This document shows positions 27,001 through 39,072 of a stretch of 64,000 nt of DNA, in pieces (position 1 is the first letter of the stretch; the number at the start of each line of letters is the position of its first letter). This DNA is from Branchiostoma floridae (Eukaryota > Chordata > Leptocardii > Amphioxiformes > Branchiostomatidae): positions 19,142,414 through 19,206,413 of the forward strand of contig NC_049979.1 of the NCBI RefSeq assembly GCF_000003815.2, read 5' to 3'. The notes beneath the pieces were generated by a model. The model saw only the letters and a list, made by a program, of their open reading frames with translations. It was not told where the DNA came from and searched no databases. Both the position numbers and the translations under genes were made by a program.

Positions 27001-30000
27001 CTACATCCTAAAAGAGTGGGACAGGAAAGCTTTTAGACAACAAGGTTATGACCACTCTAGACCAGATCATCTGGAACACCCACCCATTTTTCAAGTGCAG
27101 GACGGGCGTCCTGTAAATGGCAGTCTCCAGCACGTGTCCGAGGTCTGTGTTGTTGATGGTGACCCCGCCCACCGTGGGGGTGGCCTTCTGTCCCTTCTCA
27201 CACTCCTGCAGGTACAGCAGTGCCATGTCCCCTGAGTGTTCGTACAGACTGATGATCTCTTCCTCTCGCTCAGCCTGCTTCATTTTGCTAAACGTTTTTA
27301 GTGGAACCTTCTCCAAGCACATCGCTACAGAAAAGGAAGAAGATCAATCTATAATGTAGCTGTTTGGACCAAATAAAAACAATAAATACAATGCAATTGG
27401 TCTGCGAAGGATGGAAGGAGAGAGTAATGTTCATCTGTTCAATTGGATGATGATGATGAATTTGTCCGCAAATTTGACTGCAATATTGCATTGCAATTCA
27501 AGTTGTAACTTTCTAAATAGCTGTACGGCAGGTCTTCTTGCTTGTATGCTAATTGAACATCTACAATGTGTGAATGCGGATCACCTTTAAGTGCGTAAGC
27601 CTCAGCGATCAGTCTGAGTATCCTGTTGCTCTGTATGTTTGTGGAGAGTTCCTCCAGCCGACCCTTACAGAAGCAGCCCAGAGCTTCCTCGTAGTTCCCT
27701 GTGGCATAGTTCAGCTTTCCCTGCAGTAGTAAGATTTCCTCCGCCCACTTTTGCTGGGAAGGAGAACAACAAAAAATCGAAAGTTAACATTTGCAGGCAA
27801 ATGCAAGTTATCTAACTCCCATCCGTCCCAAAGGTAGCATTATGAGGCCTTTCCCTGCAGTAATGTAGTTCATCCCTAGTTTGTAGAACTGTTGCTTTAT
27901 GTACCGTCTCAAGAGACGACAAGAGCCGAAGAAGAAATCTACTTTGGAAATCACACTGGACATATTTTGTCAAAGGTTTAAAGGTTGTTTGGAGTTCAAT
28001 ATTCCATTTCCTCATAGCGCATCCATCACAATTGTTGTAGAGCAAACAGATTGGAGTATGACGGATGAATAATTGATCATTCCACATCTGCCAACTCTGT
28101 GTGATAATCAGTTCAATCACTACCAGGTCAGAGATTTCAAGGGAGGAAAATCATGTCCTAAAATAACACCACTCCTGGACACTAGGAGCGTCCCAATTTC
28201 CGTCTGAATGCACACAGACCAATCTTGCAAACACTGTTAGAAAATCAATACTGCATACTGGAGAGAAGCATGGGGAAGAGAGGAAATGGAAGACATGAGT
28301 AGAATACATCTGTTCCTTGAGACAGTTAGGTTAGGTATTTCATCTCACATAACAGTAGTGCAGGAAAGGTACATTATCTAAAAACCCACAGTTTGAGATG
28401 CAATCGTACCATAATAAGTTACAAGGCTACTGAGTGATTTGATGTACAAGTATTAGGATATATTTGGTTCAGTGCACAGATGTGGATATAGTTTCACTGT
28501 TATTGACATTGAATGTGCTAGTGGCCATTAATCACAAGGTGTTAGCTAATGTGTGACAATTAACATGCATGTAATCAACCTGCATGTGTACAAAAAAGTC
28601 AATGAAAAGAGACATATCTAAACTGATAACCCTCTATCTATTAGTATTACAGTTAAAGTTTTGCCCACTACTAGCACCTCCCTAACAGTAACACCTAGCA
28701 TTTCTGTATCTACTTGTTTGAAAACATAGCTCTTCAAGGATACACCAATTTGATTTGTTTGTTTTCAATCGAAAAAAACTTTGCTAGATTGCAAGGCAAA
28801 GGTATAAACAGACTCTGAAATGAAAGTCTGTAGTACAGACAGTTACTGATCCTGAGTAGTAGGGACAGGGAGTGAATGCACATGTAGTCAGAGTTAAGTT
28901 CTACAAACACTTCTCTACTTTTATATTGTAATCTTGTTGAACTTTTCATTTAAACTATCTGAAAACCAAGAAAATAATTGGCATGGCTTAAACAGTAGCA
29001 GAGATACTCTACCTTGTGTTCACCCTTGAGTGCATCGTTGAAGTGCCTCCTGGCCTCTGTTAAGGCTCGGCTGGCCTTGGCTATGTTCTCCTCCTTGGGA
29101 GGAACTTCTTGAAGGTGAAGTTCAAGCTTCGTTTCCCCGAGAACTAACTGGACCAGGGATTCTAAGGAACAGATTGCAATTTATAGGTGGTATATACATG
29201 AATTGTGTGTGTTTGATGAGGTGTAAAGGTGTCTGTAAATGGACACAAGGCTATACTGAAAAAAATCATTCATTGCACCTTTTAACGTTTTATGTTTTGT
29301 CAATACTAATGAAGGACATTTCCAGAGGGGCGGGATCCTAGGGATGTACCAGTCTAGGTTCTGGCCACTATGTCTGGTATTCAGAGAGACAGCAGCTTTA
29401 AGTTCAACAGTCATGCTGTCACATTTCCAAAATGTTGCCCTGCTGGGCAGTAATACATTTGTAGGCTTAAAACAAAACTTGCATGGGCCCTATGGGAATC
29501 CTTACAGCTCCTAGGCTACTCTTCAGTTCAGGTGATCCCCCAGTTGATTTTAATCCATACTTACGATGAAGGCTTCATCTACAGTGCGGTATGGAAGATA
29601 ATTTTTAATAATTCAACCAAAAGTAAATGTTCTACCTTACTAAAGCAAGTGTATCCGTTAACAGTTGTTGGTACAGGATGGTTAAACTCCAAAAGGTGAT
29701 CCCAACATCTACATTTGTAAATAAAATCATTATCTCAAAAGCTTTTCATACTCATCTCTGTATCCACTCTCCTTCATCTAAGAGAATTGAACATTTGTAT
29801 CAACCGTTTCTGACGCACAGATAGCTTAATGTTCTAATCCAAGCCTTGACTTGAGAGTAAATTGGGCACTTTGGGACACGAGATGCCACGGCCCAGCCAT
29901 TAGGCCTGAAGCAATAGACGAATTGGGATACTTAATGAAATCCCTCGACGATGGAAAAGTGTCAGCTAGAAGACCGTGAAATGCGTAACTGACACCTTAA

Positions 30001-31373
30001 TTTACATGTAGCATAAATCACTGAGGCAAAAAGGGTTTGCAGGTCTCTTTTACTTTCTATTATCACCATCTACAGTAATAACAGTAGATTTTCATAGAAT
30101 ATCAGAGACAGTTTCAATTGCTTGAAGCCTTCACTAAATGTGTCTATGTCAAGTAACATATACCAGATTAGTATAAACACAGGTATGTGAAGAAGTGTAT
30201 TTGTTAATCAATTTCAAGATTACACGTGTGCTCCAGAACAAAGCAAAGCCGATTTGTAAACAGGTCCTGGGTTTTTAACACTTTGTTAATGTATGACACA
30301 AAATGCCGCATTTCTACCCTGTGAAAATCACTAGGCAATGTGACAAGGAGGTATCAACGTATTGAAATGCAAGAGGAGAGTAGAACAGTTTTTACCCCAA
30401 GCTCGCTCCCGGGATTCGAACCCGCGACCTATCGTGCCATACCCAGGCAGCCAAGCTCCCCAAACCAAACACGCTACCGATGTCGCCACAAAAGCTCCGA
30501 GCCGTTTGGCAAGGATGGTAGGCAGTGCTTGAACCCCACTGTTACAGTATTACCAACTTATTATGTAATTAACCTAAGTCACAACCAAAACAATTTCAAT
30601 TCTAGATTCTTCTGAATCCTAGAAAAAGGTACCACAGATTTAGAGTAGCTCAACCAATAGGCACAAGGCTTTGTGAACAAATTGGATGTTACACTTCCAA
30701 AGGTCACATCAGTGAGTCGGCCTAGCCTCATCTATCATCGCCATGGTAACCTCATTCTCTCCATCAAAATGACCCTCACTTTCACTTTTTCAGATGGTAT
30801 ATGCTAATACAGATGGTAATACAGCGTTTATCTTGTATTTCTGGTAGTGTGATACCAGTGCATTTGTCATGATGTACGTGTTTGATCAAATTGATGTTTG
30901 GCTGGACGCCTAATTGTTAACTGGAGAGGAAACTGCATACTAGCAACTAATTGGCCTTTAAAGTCCTTCAAAGGAAAAAAAAAGTGATGCAAACAATTAT
31001 TTCTTTGTTTCACTAAGAAGGTCTACATGCTTGTATTTCTGAAGGAGCAATATAGTTAAGTCACAACAAGAACAACATCGGGTTTGCTTGACGAAACTTG
31101 ATAACTGACAATTTCATAAAGTGATGAGTAATCATAGTAAAACTTGCATCCCATCCTCTTCGTTTTGAAGAAACGCCCCCCACCCCCATATTACATTTAT
31201 CCTTCATCACAGCTTCTTAGCAAGCGTGTATGCGAATTCTGACAACACCAACCTAATCCAGAGTGTTTTCCCCTTTCCAGCTGCCTGACCAACTCCATGG
31301 CTTTGGTCCAGTTGCCTTCTGCGCGGCATTTTTCCACATCAAGTTCCAGACGACCGGGCTTGCGCGCCGCCAT
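12047..31373 (-). CDS. TTC7: Tetratricopeptide repeat protein 7 (TTC7), 15 exons, C-terminus not found
   Basis: Exons in transcript order: 31373-31253, 29161-29013, 27753-27585, 27324-27084, 25764-25686, 22315-22134, 21653-21590, 21171-21034, 20705-20622, 20287-20183, 17742-17565, 15604-15547, 15073-15001, 12862-12702, 12163-12047. All join in frame across GT/AG sites, giving 639 residues. The start MAARKPGRLELDVEKCRAEG matches the vertebrate TTC7 N-terminus. Later blocks such as PEHKESR, FHLWYQFGLSLLAAGK and LVTCKHLLQLW are diagnostic. TTC7 binds EFR3 and FAM126 to hold PI4KIIIalpha at the plasma membrane for PI4P synthesis. Family length is about 840, so roughly 200 C-terminal residues (last TPRs) are missing. 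The last exon ends at a good donor (GTGAGT); read-through meets a stop after one codon. Exon 11 carries a repeat insertion replacing a conserved linker. Confidence 0.93.
15765..17303. mobile_element. 1.5-kb non-autonomous element with GCGTAGAGCGTAA ends and internal modules
   Basis: Lies in the TTC7 intron between exons 12 and 11. The ends are inverted: GGAGGGCCCCAATG at left, CATTGGGGCCCTCC at right (14 bp), with possible TAGG flanks. Next to each end are clusters of a GCGTAGAGCGTAA-like subrepeat, inverted between the two ends. The interior (about 15980-17050) holds five diverged tandem modules of about 170-200 bp, each with a GGCGTTTCAGAGGGTCAAGA-like core. No transposase frame is present. 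Family not assigned. Confidence 0.75.
17865..18078. mobile_element. TA-flanked MITE with ~34-bp inverted repeats
   Basis: The ends are inverted copies with GCTAGTTCACCTTTATCCGC near each terminus; similarity extends about 34 bp. TA lies outside both ends (17863-17864 and 18079-18080). The 214-bp interior is non-coding. It sits in the TTC7 intron between exons 11 and 10. Confidence 0.8.
18100..20150. other. TTC7 intron between exons 11 and 10
   Basis: AT-rich intronic DNA. I found no additional exon, RNA gene or complete transposon here apart from the MITE at 17865-18078. Scattered open frames show no family features. Confidence 0.5.
21806..22021. mobile_element. hAT-like MITE, 216 bp
   Basis: Begins CAGGCCTGTC and ends GACAGCCCTG, an inverted pair with one mismatch. 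TTTTGAT lies on both sides (21799-21805 and 22022-22028), 7 bp exact, or 8 bp if the shared G is counted. CAG...CTG ends with a near-8-bp duplication fit hAT. Located in the TTC7 intron between exons 7 and 6; no coding capacity. Confidence 0.72.
22320..25680. other. Large TTC7 intron between exons 6 and 5
   Basis: About 3.4 kb of AT-rich DNA. No exon, RNA gene or well-bounded mobile element recognised. Confidence 0.45.
25860..26111. mobile_element. hAT-like MITE, 252 bp, with a perfect 8-bp target duplication
   Basis: Begins CAGGGTTGTAGCCA and ends TGGCTACAACCCTG, a perfect 14-bp inverted repeat. GTCTTGCA occurs immediately outside both ends (25852-25859 and 26112-26119). CAG...CTG termini plus an 8-bp duplication are the hAT signature. 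Its interior carries the same GTTTCAGAGGGTC module found repeatedly in the element at 15765-17303. It sits in the TTC7 intron between exons 5 and 4. Confidence 0.92.
30370..30545 (-). mobile_element. tRNA-derived SINE or tRNA-like remnant
   Basis: On the minus strand there is an RNA polymerase III B box within GCGGGTTCGAATCCCGGG and, about 65 bases upstream of it, an A-box-like GGTAGCGTG after TGTGGCGACATC. The spacing fits a tRNA-derived promoter, but the stems do not fold into a clear cloverleaf, so a SINE head is more likely than a working tRNA gene. It lies in TTC7 intron 1. Outer boundaries are approximate. Confidence 0.6.
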
Positions 31374-31482
31374 GTTTGTATTAATGTCCTGTCTCGTTCC
31401 CAGGGTAGTAGTCACAGAGTACGCTGGGTACAAGATCTGACCCGAGTCGCCCTGTGACCTTCCCTGGGAAACCCCTCTATCG
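31374..31482. promoter_or_regulatory. Divergent promoter shared by TTC7 and RPS27A
   Basis: Only about 110 bp separate the TTC7 start codon (31373, minus) from the likely RPS27A transcription start (about 31483, plus). The segment has no clear TATA box. The TTC7 start overlaps ATGGCGGC, a YY1-type motif. This predicts head-to-head transcription from one compact promoter. Confidence 0.65.
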
Positions 31483-31513
31483 CTCTCTTTCCCATCTTGG
31501 TCGCCATTTCAGT
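31483..31513 (+). promoter_or_regulatory. RPS27A: RPS27A first non-coding exon with 5' TOP-like tract
   Basis: A pyrimidine run CTCTCTTTCCC at 31483 resembles the 5' terminal oligopyrimidine tract of ribosomal protein mRNAs, which gives mTOR-dependent translation. A good donor (GTGAGT) follows at 31514, and the next exon starts at 31638 after GTTTCAG. The exact start base is inferred. Confidence 0.55.
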
Positions 31514-31646
31514 GTGAGTGTTCAGCATAACTGTCCCAGAAATATGTCCATTATTTGAGCAATTCTACTTTCGAAAGTAGGTTAGAATAGATGAATGGAT
31601 ACAAGAGAGTTTATTTTTTGTATGTGTGTCGTTTCAGGGCGTCAAC

Positions 31647-33611
<1,965 letters not shown>

Positions 33612-34510
33612 AGCAAATCACTGACATAAATACAGATGTGAATATCGGAACTTTGACTGTGTTGCGTCTTTGTATGAGTTTGAAAACGTAGGATATTATT
33701 AGACATATGTCAAGTTTGGTACAGCGGTAAATGTATTAAGGACACTGGGAATGATAGCTTGCCCCCAACATTAATAGTACATGTAGGAGGTTGACCAATG
33801 TCACTTCAAACCCTTTTGAAACAGTGATAAATCAAATTCCTTGGAGGAAGCTTGAGTTAGGTAGACATGGCTATGGTCCTCGCCTAACATGCCAGCAGCT
33901 TACATTAGGAAAAACCCTGGTATGAAAGCAAGGGCCTGCAGGTAATGCAGGCTGCAGTCTGTCCTTGGGAGCATTTGTGCTGGCCTACTGTGAGCCAGAG
34001 TCAGATACTCCCCTGCACATGCATGGTGACTGTTCCTTGTGTTACCAACCAACCAACCAAACACACACCATCAGGTGACACTATCAGTTGGTAACAGCAT
34101 ATAAGTCATAACAAAGGATGATGCCAGCTACCAGCAGATTCTCAAAACCAGAGAATGAGGAATGAAAATGATTTATTTTGTAAACCAGCAGCTGTCTGTA
34201 GCCAAAGTTTATTGATTTTCTCTTGACAAGGTGAATGTGGTGAGGGGCTTTCACCGCTATCCCAGGAGGGAGATGTGTAGATATTGACAAAACCATAGCT
34301 CTGTTTGGAAATGTCGGAAATCTGGAACCCAAATGATCTCTTTACATAAGGGGGAGTAAAAGATTAAAGCTGAAAAGGGGCAGGAATCAGGATACCTGAA
34401 ACCAATGTTGGTCCATCACTTAATATACACTTGGTTTGGAACCCCACAATATCCTGTCACAGGAGGTTGGGGAATACACCTTTCTCACGCAGTGGCCATG
34501 ATAGTTCGAA
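33612..34510. other. Intergenic DNA between RPS27A and the ankyrin gene
   Basis: RPS27A 3' UTR followed by spacer. A (CCAA)n-like tail near 34048-34064 ends a block (about 33840-34065) that could be a SINE-type insert, but I see no clear polymerase III promoter. Confidence 0.4.
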
Positions 34511-35185
34511 GACGAGGCAAACAGACAAAACTTATCTCTAAAATCAGCTGCCATTTAGATTTCCCCCAAACCACACAAGTCTTCACAATATAAGATCAAA
34601 TAATTAATAAAAATTAGCGTAGTGTAGACTGACCCCATAGTCCCTTAAGAGATGCAAAATAAAAACATAATAATGCAAATATTTGACGGACATGCAGCAA
34701 AATCTCTTATTGGTGGCTTTCCTAATTGATCGGCTATCATTGGTTGAACTGCTAATTATGATGGACAGTATTTTGTTTGCCTCACTGAACTCCTTTTAGA
34801 TCTATCATGGCCGCCGCGTGAGAAAGGTGTATACATTAAAGACGAGGTCAATGAGGCAAACAGACGAAACTTATGTCTAAAATCAGCTCCCATTTAGTTT
34901 TTCCCCAAACCACACAAATTTTTACAATATAAGATCAAATAATAAATATTATAACTAGTGTTATGCAGCAAAATATGTAGAAATTTAGACTCGAGTACTG
35001 ATCCCATAAGTCCCTTAAGAGATGCAAAATAAAAACATAATAATGCAAATATTTGACGGATATGCAGCCATTCTCTTATTGGTCAATTGTCTAATTTCCA
35101 TGCTATCATTGGTTGAACTATTAAGTATGATGGACAGTCTTTTGTTTTAGATCTATCATGGCCGCTGCGCGAGAAGGGTGTATAG
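34511..35185 (+). repeat. Tandem duplication of the ankyrin gene promoter and first exon
   Basis: Two adjacent copies, about 34511-34836 and 34841-35185, share long blocks including CCCTTAAGAGATGCAAAATA and ATTTGACGGA. Both end in ATCTATCATGGCCGC, the start-codon context of the ankyrin gene. In the downstream copy the frame stays open into a good donor. In the upstream copy a CGA codon reads TGA, so translation stops after four residues. Confidence 0.88.
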
Positions 35186-38100
35186 GCCACAAGACAAGCG
35201 TGTAAGTTCAATGACCGATGTCTGCCTTGACATGGATTCTGTTGACAAAGACCTTACATTTTTTGCAAATCAATTTAACATATGCTATTAAGGACAATGA
35301 AGAGTACAAGAGAAAGAATATGGCTTTAGTACTATCAATATATACTTTTGCAACACAAATACTAAAGCTACACAAAGGTATGTTAGAATTCAGAATCAAT
35401 TAGGAACAAGACAAGCAGTTACTAGTATGTGAGACAGACCTTGAGTTCCAGCTCCAGGGCAGTAATTATGTCGGCAAGACAGAAGAAAAGCGAGTAGTAA
35501 TGGTAATGCTTGTTTAACCTTCTCCCTGCTGCCCAACTCTATAGCCAGTACAAATCTGATGCCAAAAGGTTACCTCAGCAGGGAAAAAGTTAACAACTTG
35601 TTTGACCAGCCCATGTGTACGTGCAGGACGTGCAGTCTGTCACCAGTCTCAGTGTCTGCTTACAGGTACAGTTTTCCTTCTTTGTCACAGAAATGTTTCC
35701 GTAGTCTTCTAAAGTCTGATTTTCTTTTTGGTGGGATTTCATGTACATGTTAAACACTGGCTATTTGCTTTGTTATTTGCCTGGTTATTTCCAGGCTCAT
35801 GTAATTCTGTCTTAAAATGCTCAGAGGAGTGAGGATACAGCCAATGTTGGCATAATTGTAAGATGATAAAGTGTACAGGTAAGATCAACTCGAAGTTACC
35901 AGCTTTTATTTATTTTTTATTGCAATGCTAAAACATAAAATAAATCTACTAAATAAAATGCAAAATCGTAGCCCTCAAGGTACGTGCACTTCAAATATCC
36001 AAGTGTTCATGACACTGAAGCAGACCTTTTCCTCATGTAGCATTAGCAATCTTAGGGCATGTGGTGGAACTATTAGAGTTCATGTTAGACTGGAATGGTC
36101 TAATTATAGGAGTAATGCCCAAATTACATGAATTAGTCAATGTAAACACAGGAAAGTCTGTACTCAAAACATAACTGATTCACTGCAACTATGACATCTA
36201 ATGTTAACATTATTCTGGATAACACTACAATTTCATGCATGGTAAAAATTCTGTCTTTGTTCTTGCTATAAATTTTGAAGCAGGATCTACAGCGTAAACA
36301 ACTACAATATGGACTTGAAAAAGTTTGCAGGTATGATGCCAGAAACCTTGCCAGATCGATCAGAGCTTTCACTCCTCCCTGAACAGGTAATAACGTTACA
36401 TGTATATGATTGACATTTTCATGTTGCAACACCAATTTAAGGTTTAGTATTTTTTTTCGAAATATCAAAGTAGGATTACTAAATGGTTATTGTGATGTTG
36501 AAAAACGGCATTGACATGGACATTATAATCCCATAAGGAGATCAACCCTAGAGGTAGATACATGTGTATCTCAAAACAAGACCACTACACTTGTCCTGAA
36601 AGTGGTTACCATTAGACAACAAATTTTTATGCTAGAAAGTAAACTTGTGAACAAATGTAAGATCTCTCAGTTCAGTTCAGTCATCCATCAGGTGACACTA
36701 TAAAGTTCCTCCAGACTCTGTCGCTCATGACAGACAGGAGGTCTCTGTCTTGGAGGCCAACATCCTCCTCAATCACCCTCTTAAGGGTCAGGGATGGTCG
36801 GCCACGTCTTCCCTTCGATCTCTCCCACTGATAAAGGAGTGAAATATTGCAGCTACAGTAACAAAATGTGTATTCCACATTGCTTAGATATTGGGAGTGA
36901 CTCTGCTGCATGTGGCTGCCTTTAATGGCCAACAGAAAGCAGTAGAAGGACTGCTGAAAGGTAGCACCTCTGTGGACATCAGGGATCAGGTAATTAAGTA
37001 CAGCAGGATTTATACTATTAAAAAAGAATAAGAAAATTCTGCCAAATGTTTTGATTGATCAATTTTTATCAATTAAAATCTGTTTGTCATTCTATCACAT
37101 TTTAAGTGTTGAACTATGCCCAAAAGATAATCTGTGGCAGTATGCATGACTGTGCACCGGACCAAAGCTGAGTTGAAAACAAACGATTTAAGCCCAGGTT
37201 TTCAATATGTTTGGATCAAGGGTGAACTTGAAAACACCAAGATGATGATACAAATTGGAACAGTGCAAACATCTTGCAAAACATGTAAACTGATGAGGAA
37301 AACCGACATATGTGATGAAAATCATTATGTAAGAATAGTCACTTTTTATGAAAACCGCTTCCTGGGACACTTGACAGCACTGGCTAAGGATTTTTTATAA
37401 AAAGTAGCTGCTTTACAAAATGGTTCATCATTTTTCCGTAACTTTTGCAGTATTCTCATAACAGACTAACGTTATGTTTTACATAAAATCCAAACTATGT
37501 AAAAGCTTAAGTCATGTGAATCTCATACCAAAGGAATAATGACTAAAGATGCCCGTCCATATGTACAGGAGATGATGACACCTTTGCATTGGGCTGCCAT
37601 CGGGGGCCATCCGCAGATCTGTGAAGCCTTCATCAAGCATGGAGCAGAGGTCAATGCCAAGGACCAGGTACATCCATGTTTGCCTTTTCTGTATGATGAT
37701 GAGGCCAGTGATGAAAGTGACTGTGTGGGCCCTGTGATCACTAACCTGCCACACAAGACTACTAGTATGTGATTGTTGCAGTAATATGTCGTTTACACAT
37801 TTCAAGCTATTGCGATTGCTTTTGTCCCTTTAATGTCGCAGTTGTGTGGGAAGAACTGCACCATAAAGTCAAATTTGCCTTTGTAAGGTCATATGACGTA
37901 GGTATTGGTGGCTGTAGGTCACTCCAACTTTTGAACGTGGCAAAAATTAATGGGCCTGATGGCATAGGGAAGGGTTTAAAGGTTTCTACACCCCTGCTTT
38001 AGCTGCACCCCACTGCTAATCTTTGCCTGGCTAGCTTTTTCAAAAGCATTCATTTTCTGTGTTAGAACACAGTGTTAGCTCTGTACTATGGTAACAACCA

Positions 38101-38250
38101 ACACAGATGAACTTTGAGATTGATGCTGTTGTATATCAGATACATGTATGTTTCCATTCACAGCATGAGAAGACACCTCTGCAGTGGGCTGTGGAGCTGA
38201 ACCATTCAGAAGTCTGTGAGATTCTGCAGCAGAATGGCGCACAGGGATAA
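35158..38250 (+). CDS. Small ankyrin-repeat protein, 5 exons, 144 aa
   Basis: Exons 35158-35201, 36284-36386, 36888-36989, 37569-37667 and 38164-38250 join in frame with GT/AG sites and end in TAA. Residues 1-49 form a non-repeat N-terminus (MAAAREGCIGHKTSV...). Three ankyrin repeats follow, about one per exon: GVTLLHVAAFNGQQKAVEGL, then MTPLHWAAIGGHPQICEAFI ending NAKDQ, then KTPLQWAVELNHSEVCEIL. The T-P-L-H/Q-W-A core is classic. Ankyrin repeats bind other proteins; no catalytic domain is present, so the partner is unknown and I do not assign an orthologue. Introns fall at repeat boundaries in phase 0. Exon 2 contains a second methionine in frame. The start is chosen because the first exon and exon 2 phases match exactly and the ATGGCCGC context is preserved in the duplicate copy. 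Confidence 0.87.
36671..36830 (-). mobile_element. LINE C-terminal remnant
   Basis: The minus strand encodes a stretch of about 45 residues with RGRPSLTLKRVIEED, then DRDLLSVMSDR and VWRNFIVSP. This G-R-P-x-x-T...D-R-x-x-W-R pattern is common at the C-terminus of non-LTR retrotransposon polyproteins. It lies in intron 2 of the ankyrin gene, has no polymerase domain, and is a short dead fragment. Confidence 0.6.
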
Positions 38251-39072
38251 ACTCTATTTATCATCAGAACCACCAGGTCCTTATTGTAGGATGCAAAATC
38301 TTTCAGATCTACATGATGATAATCCTGCACAACTAAAAATGCTTTGCATGTTTGTTAGATTTTAGTTCAAGTTTCTCTTATTTCTTCACAGCTTGACATA
38401 CAGTATCACTGTTCAAGATGTACTTCAAATATTTTTACTGAAGACATGATACTGGTCATACTGTTTTTAATTGCTGGTTTAAGAGAGACAAAATGGTGGT
38501 AGTTCTTGCATCACCAGTTCTTGCATAACCAATTTTTAAAAAAGCTGTCAAAACCAAGATTTCCTTGTTCTTCTGCATTACTTGAAATGTATTATTGTTA
38601 TCATTCTTTATCAAGAATTTCCTGAAAACATGTCCTTTCTTCAAACATGATATGACGTGTGTGTCTTCATTCAATCCTAGTCTCAGACTTTAGCTTTAGC
38701 TACATTTGTATGTACATAAAAACGTTTTTGGTGCTAGTGGAAGGAAATAGTCTCTATTCTTCCTTAACAGCACATGCTGAAGACTTCATGATCATGACAT
38801 GCACAGCATAACCAAATAGATGTGCATACTTCATACCCAAAATCTCTGACAAGATATATCTCAAATAGTAAAAACAGACAAAAATTGTACAGCAATTTTT
38901 TTAGCATACTTTTACTTCATTGTCAAATTTCAAGTTACATACAGCCTAGCTATACATGTATTTGATATGATATTGAGTGATTCACAATAATCCTTTCCCT
39001 TACATTACAGATTACATTTTTTGCATAATATTAGTTTTCCTGATAGCAGATTTTTCAGTAACATCCCCTAGC
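38251..39072. other. Convergent intergenic region between the ankyrin gene and MTIF2
   Basis: Both neighbouring genes end here, from opposite strands, so it should hold both 3' UTRs. No other gene is visible. Confidence 0.5.

Noticed and set aside
30370-30545. A functional tRNA gene
   Set aside because: The A and B boxes are present, but I could not form a proper acceptor stem and anticodon arm; a SINE head is more likely.
37134-37400. 88-codon frame as an extra exon of the ankyrin gene
   Set aside because: The flanking exons already join in phase, and this frame lacks matching splice sites and ankyrin features.
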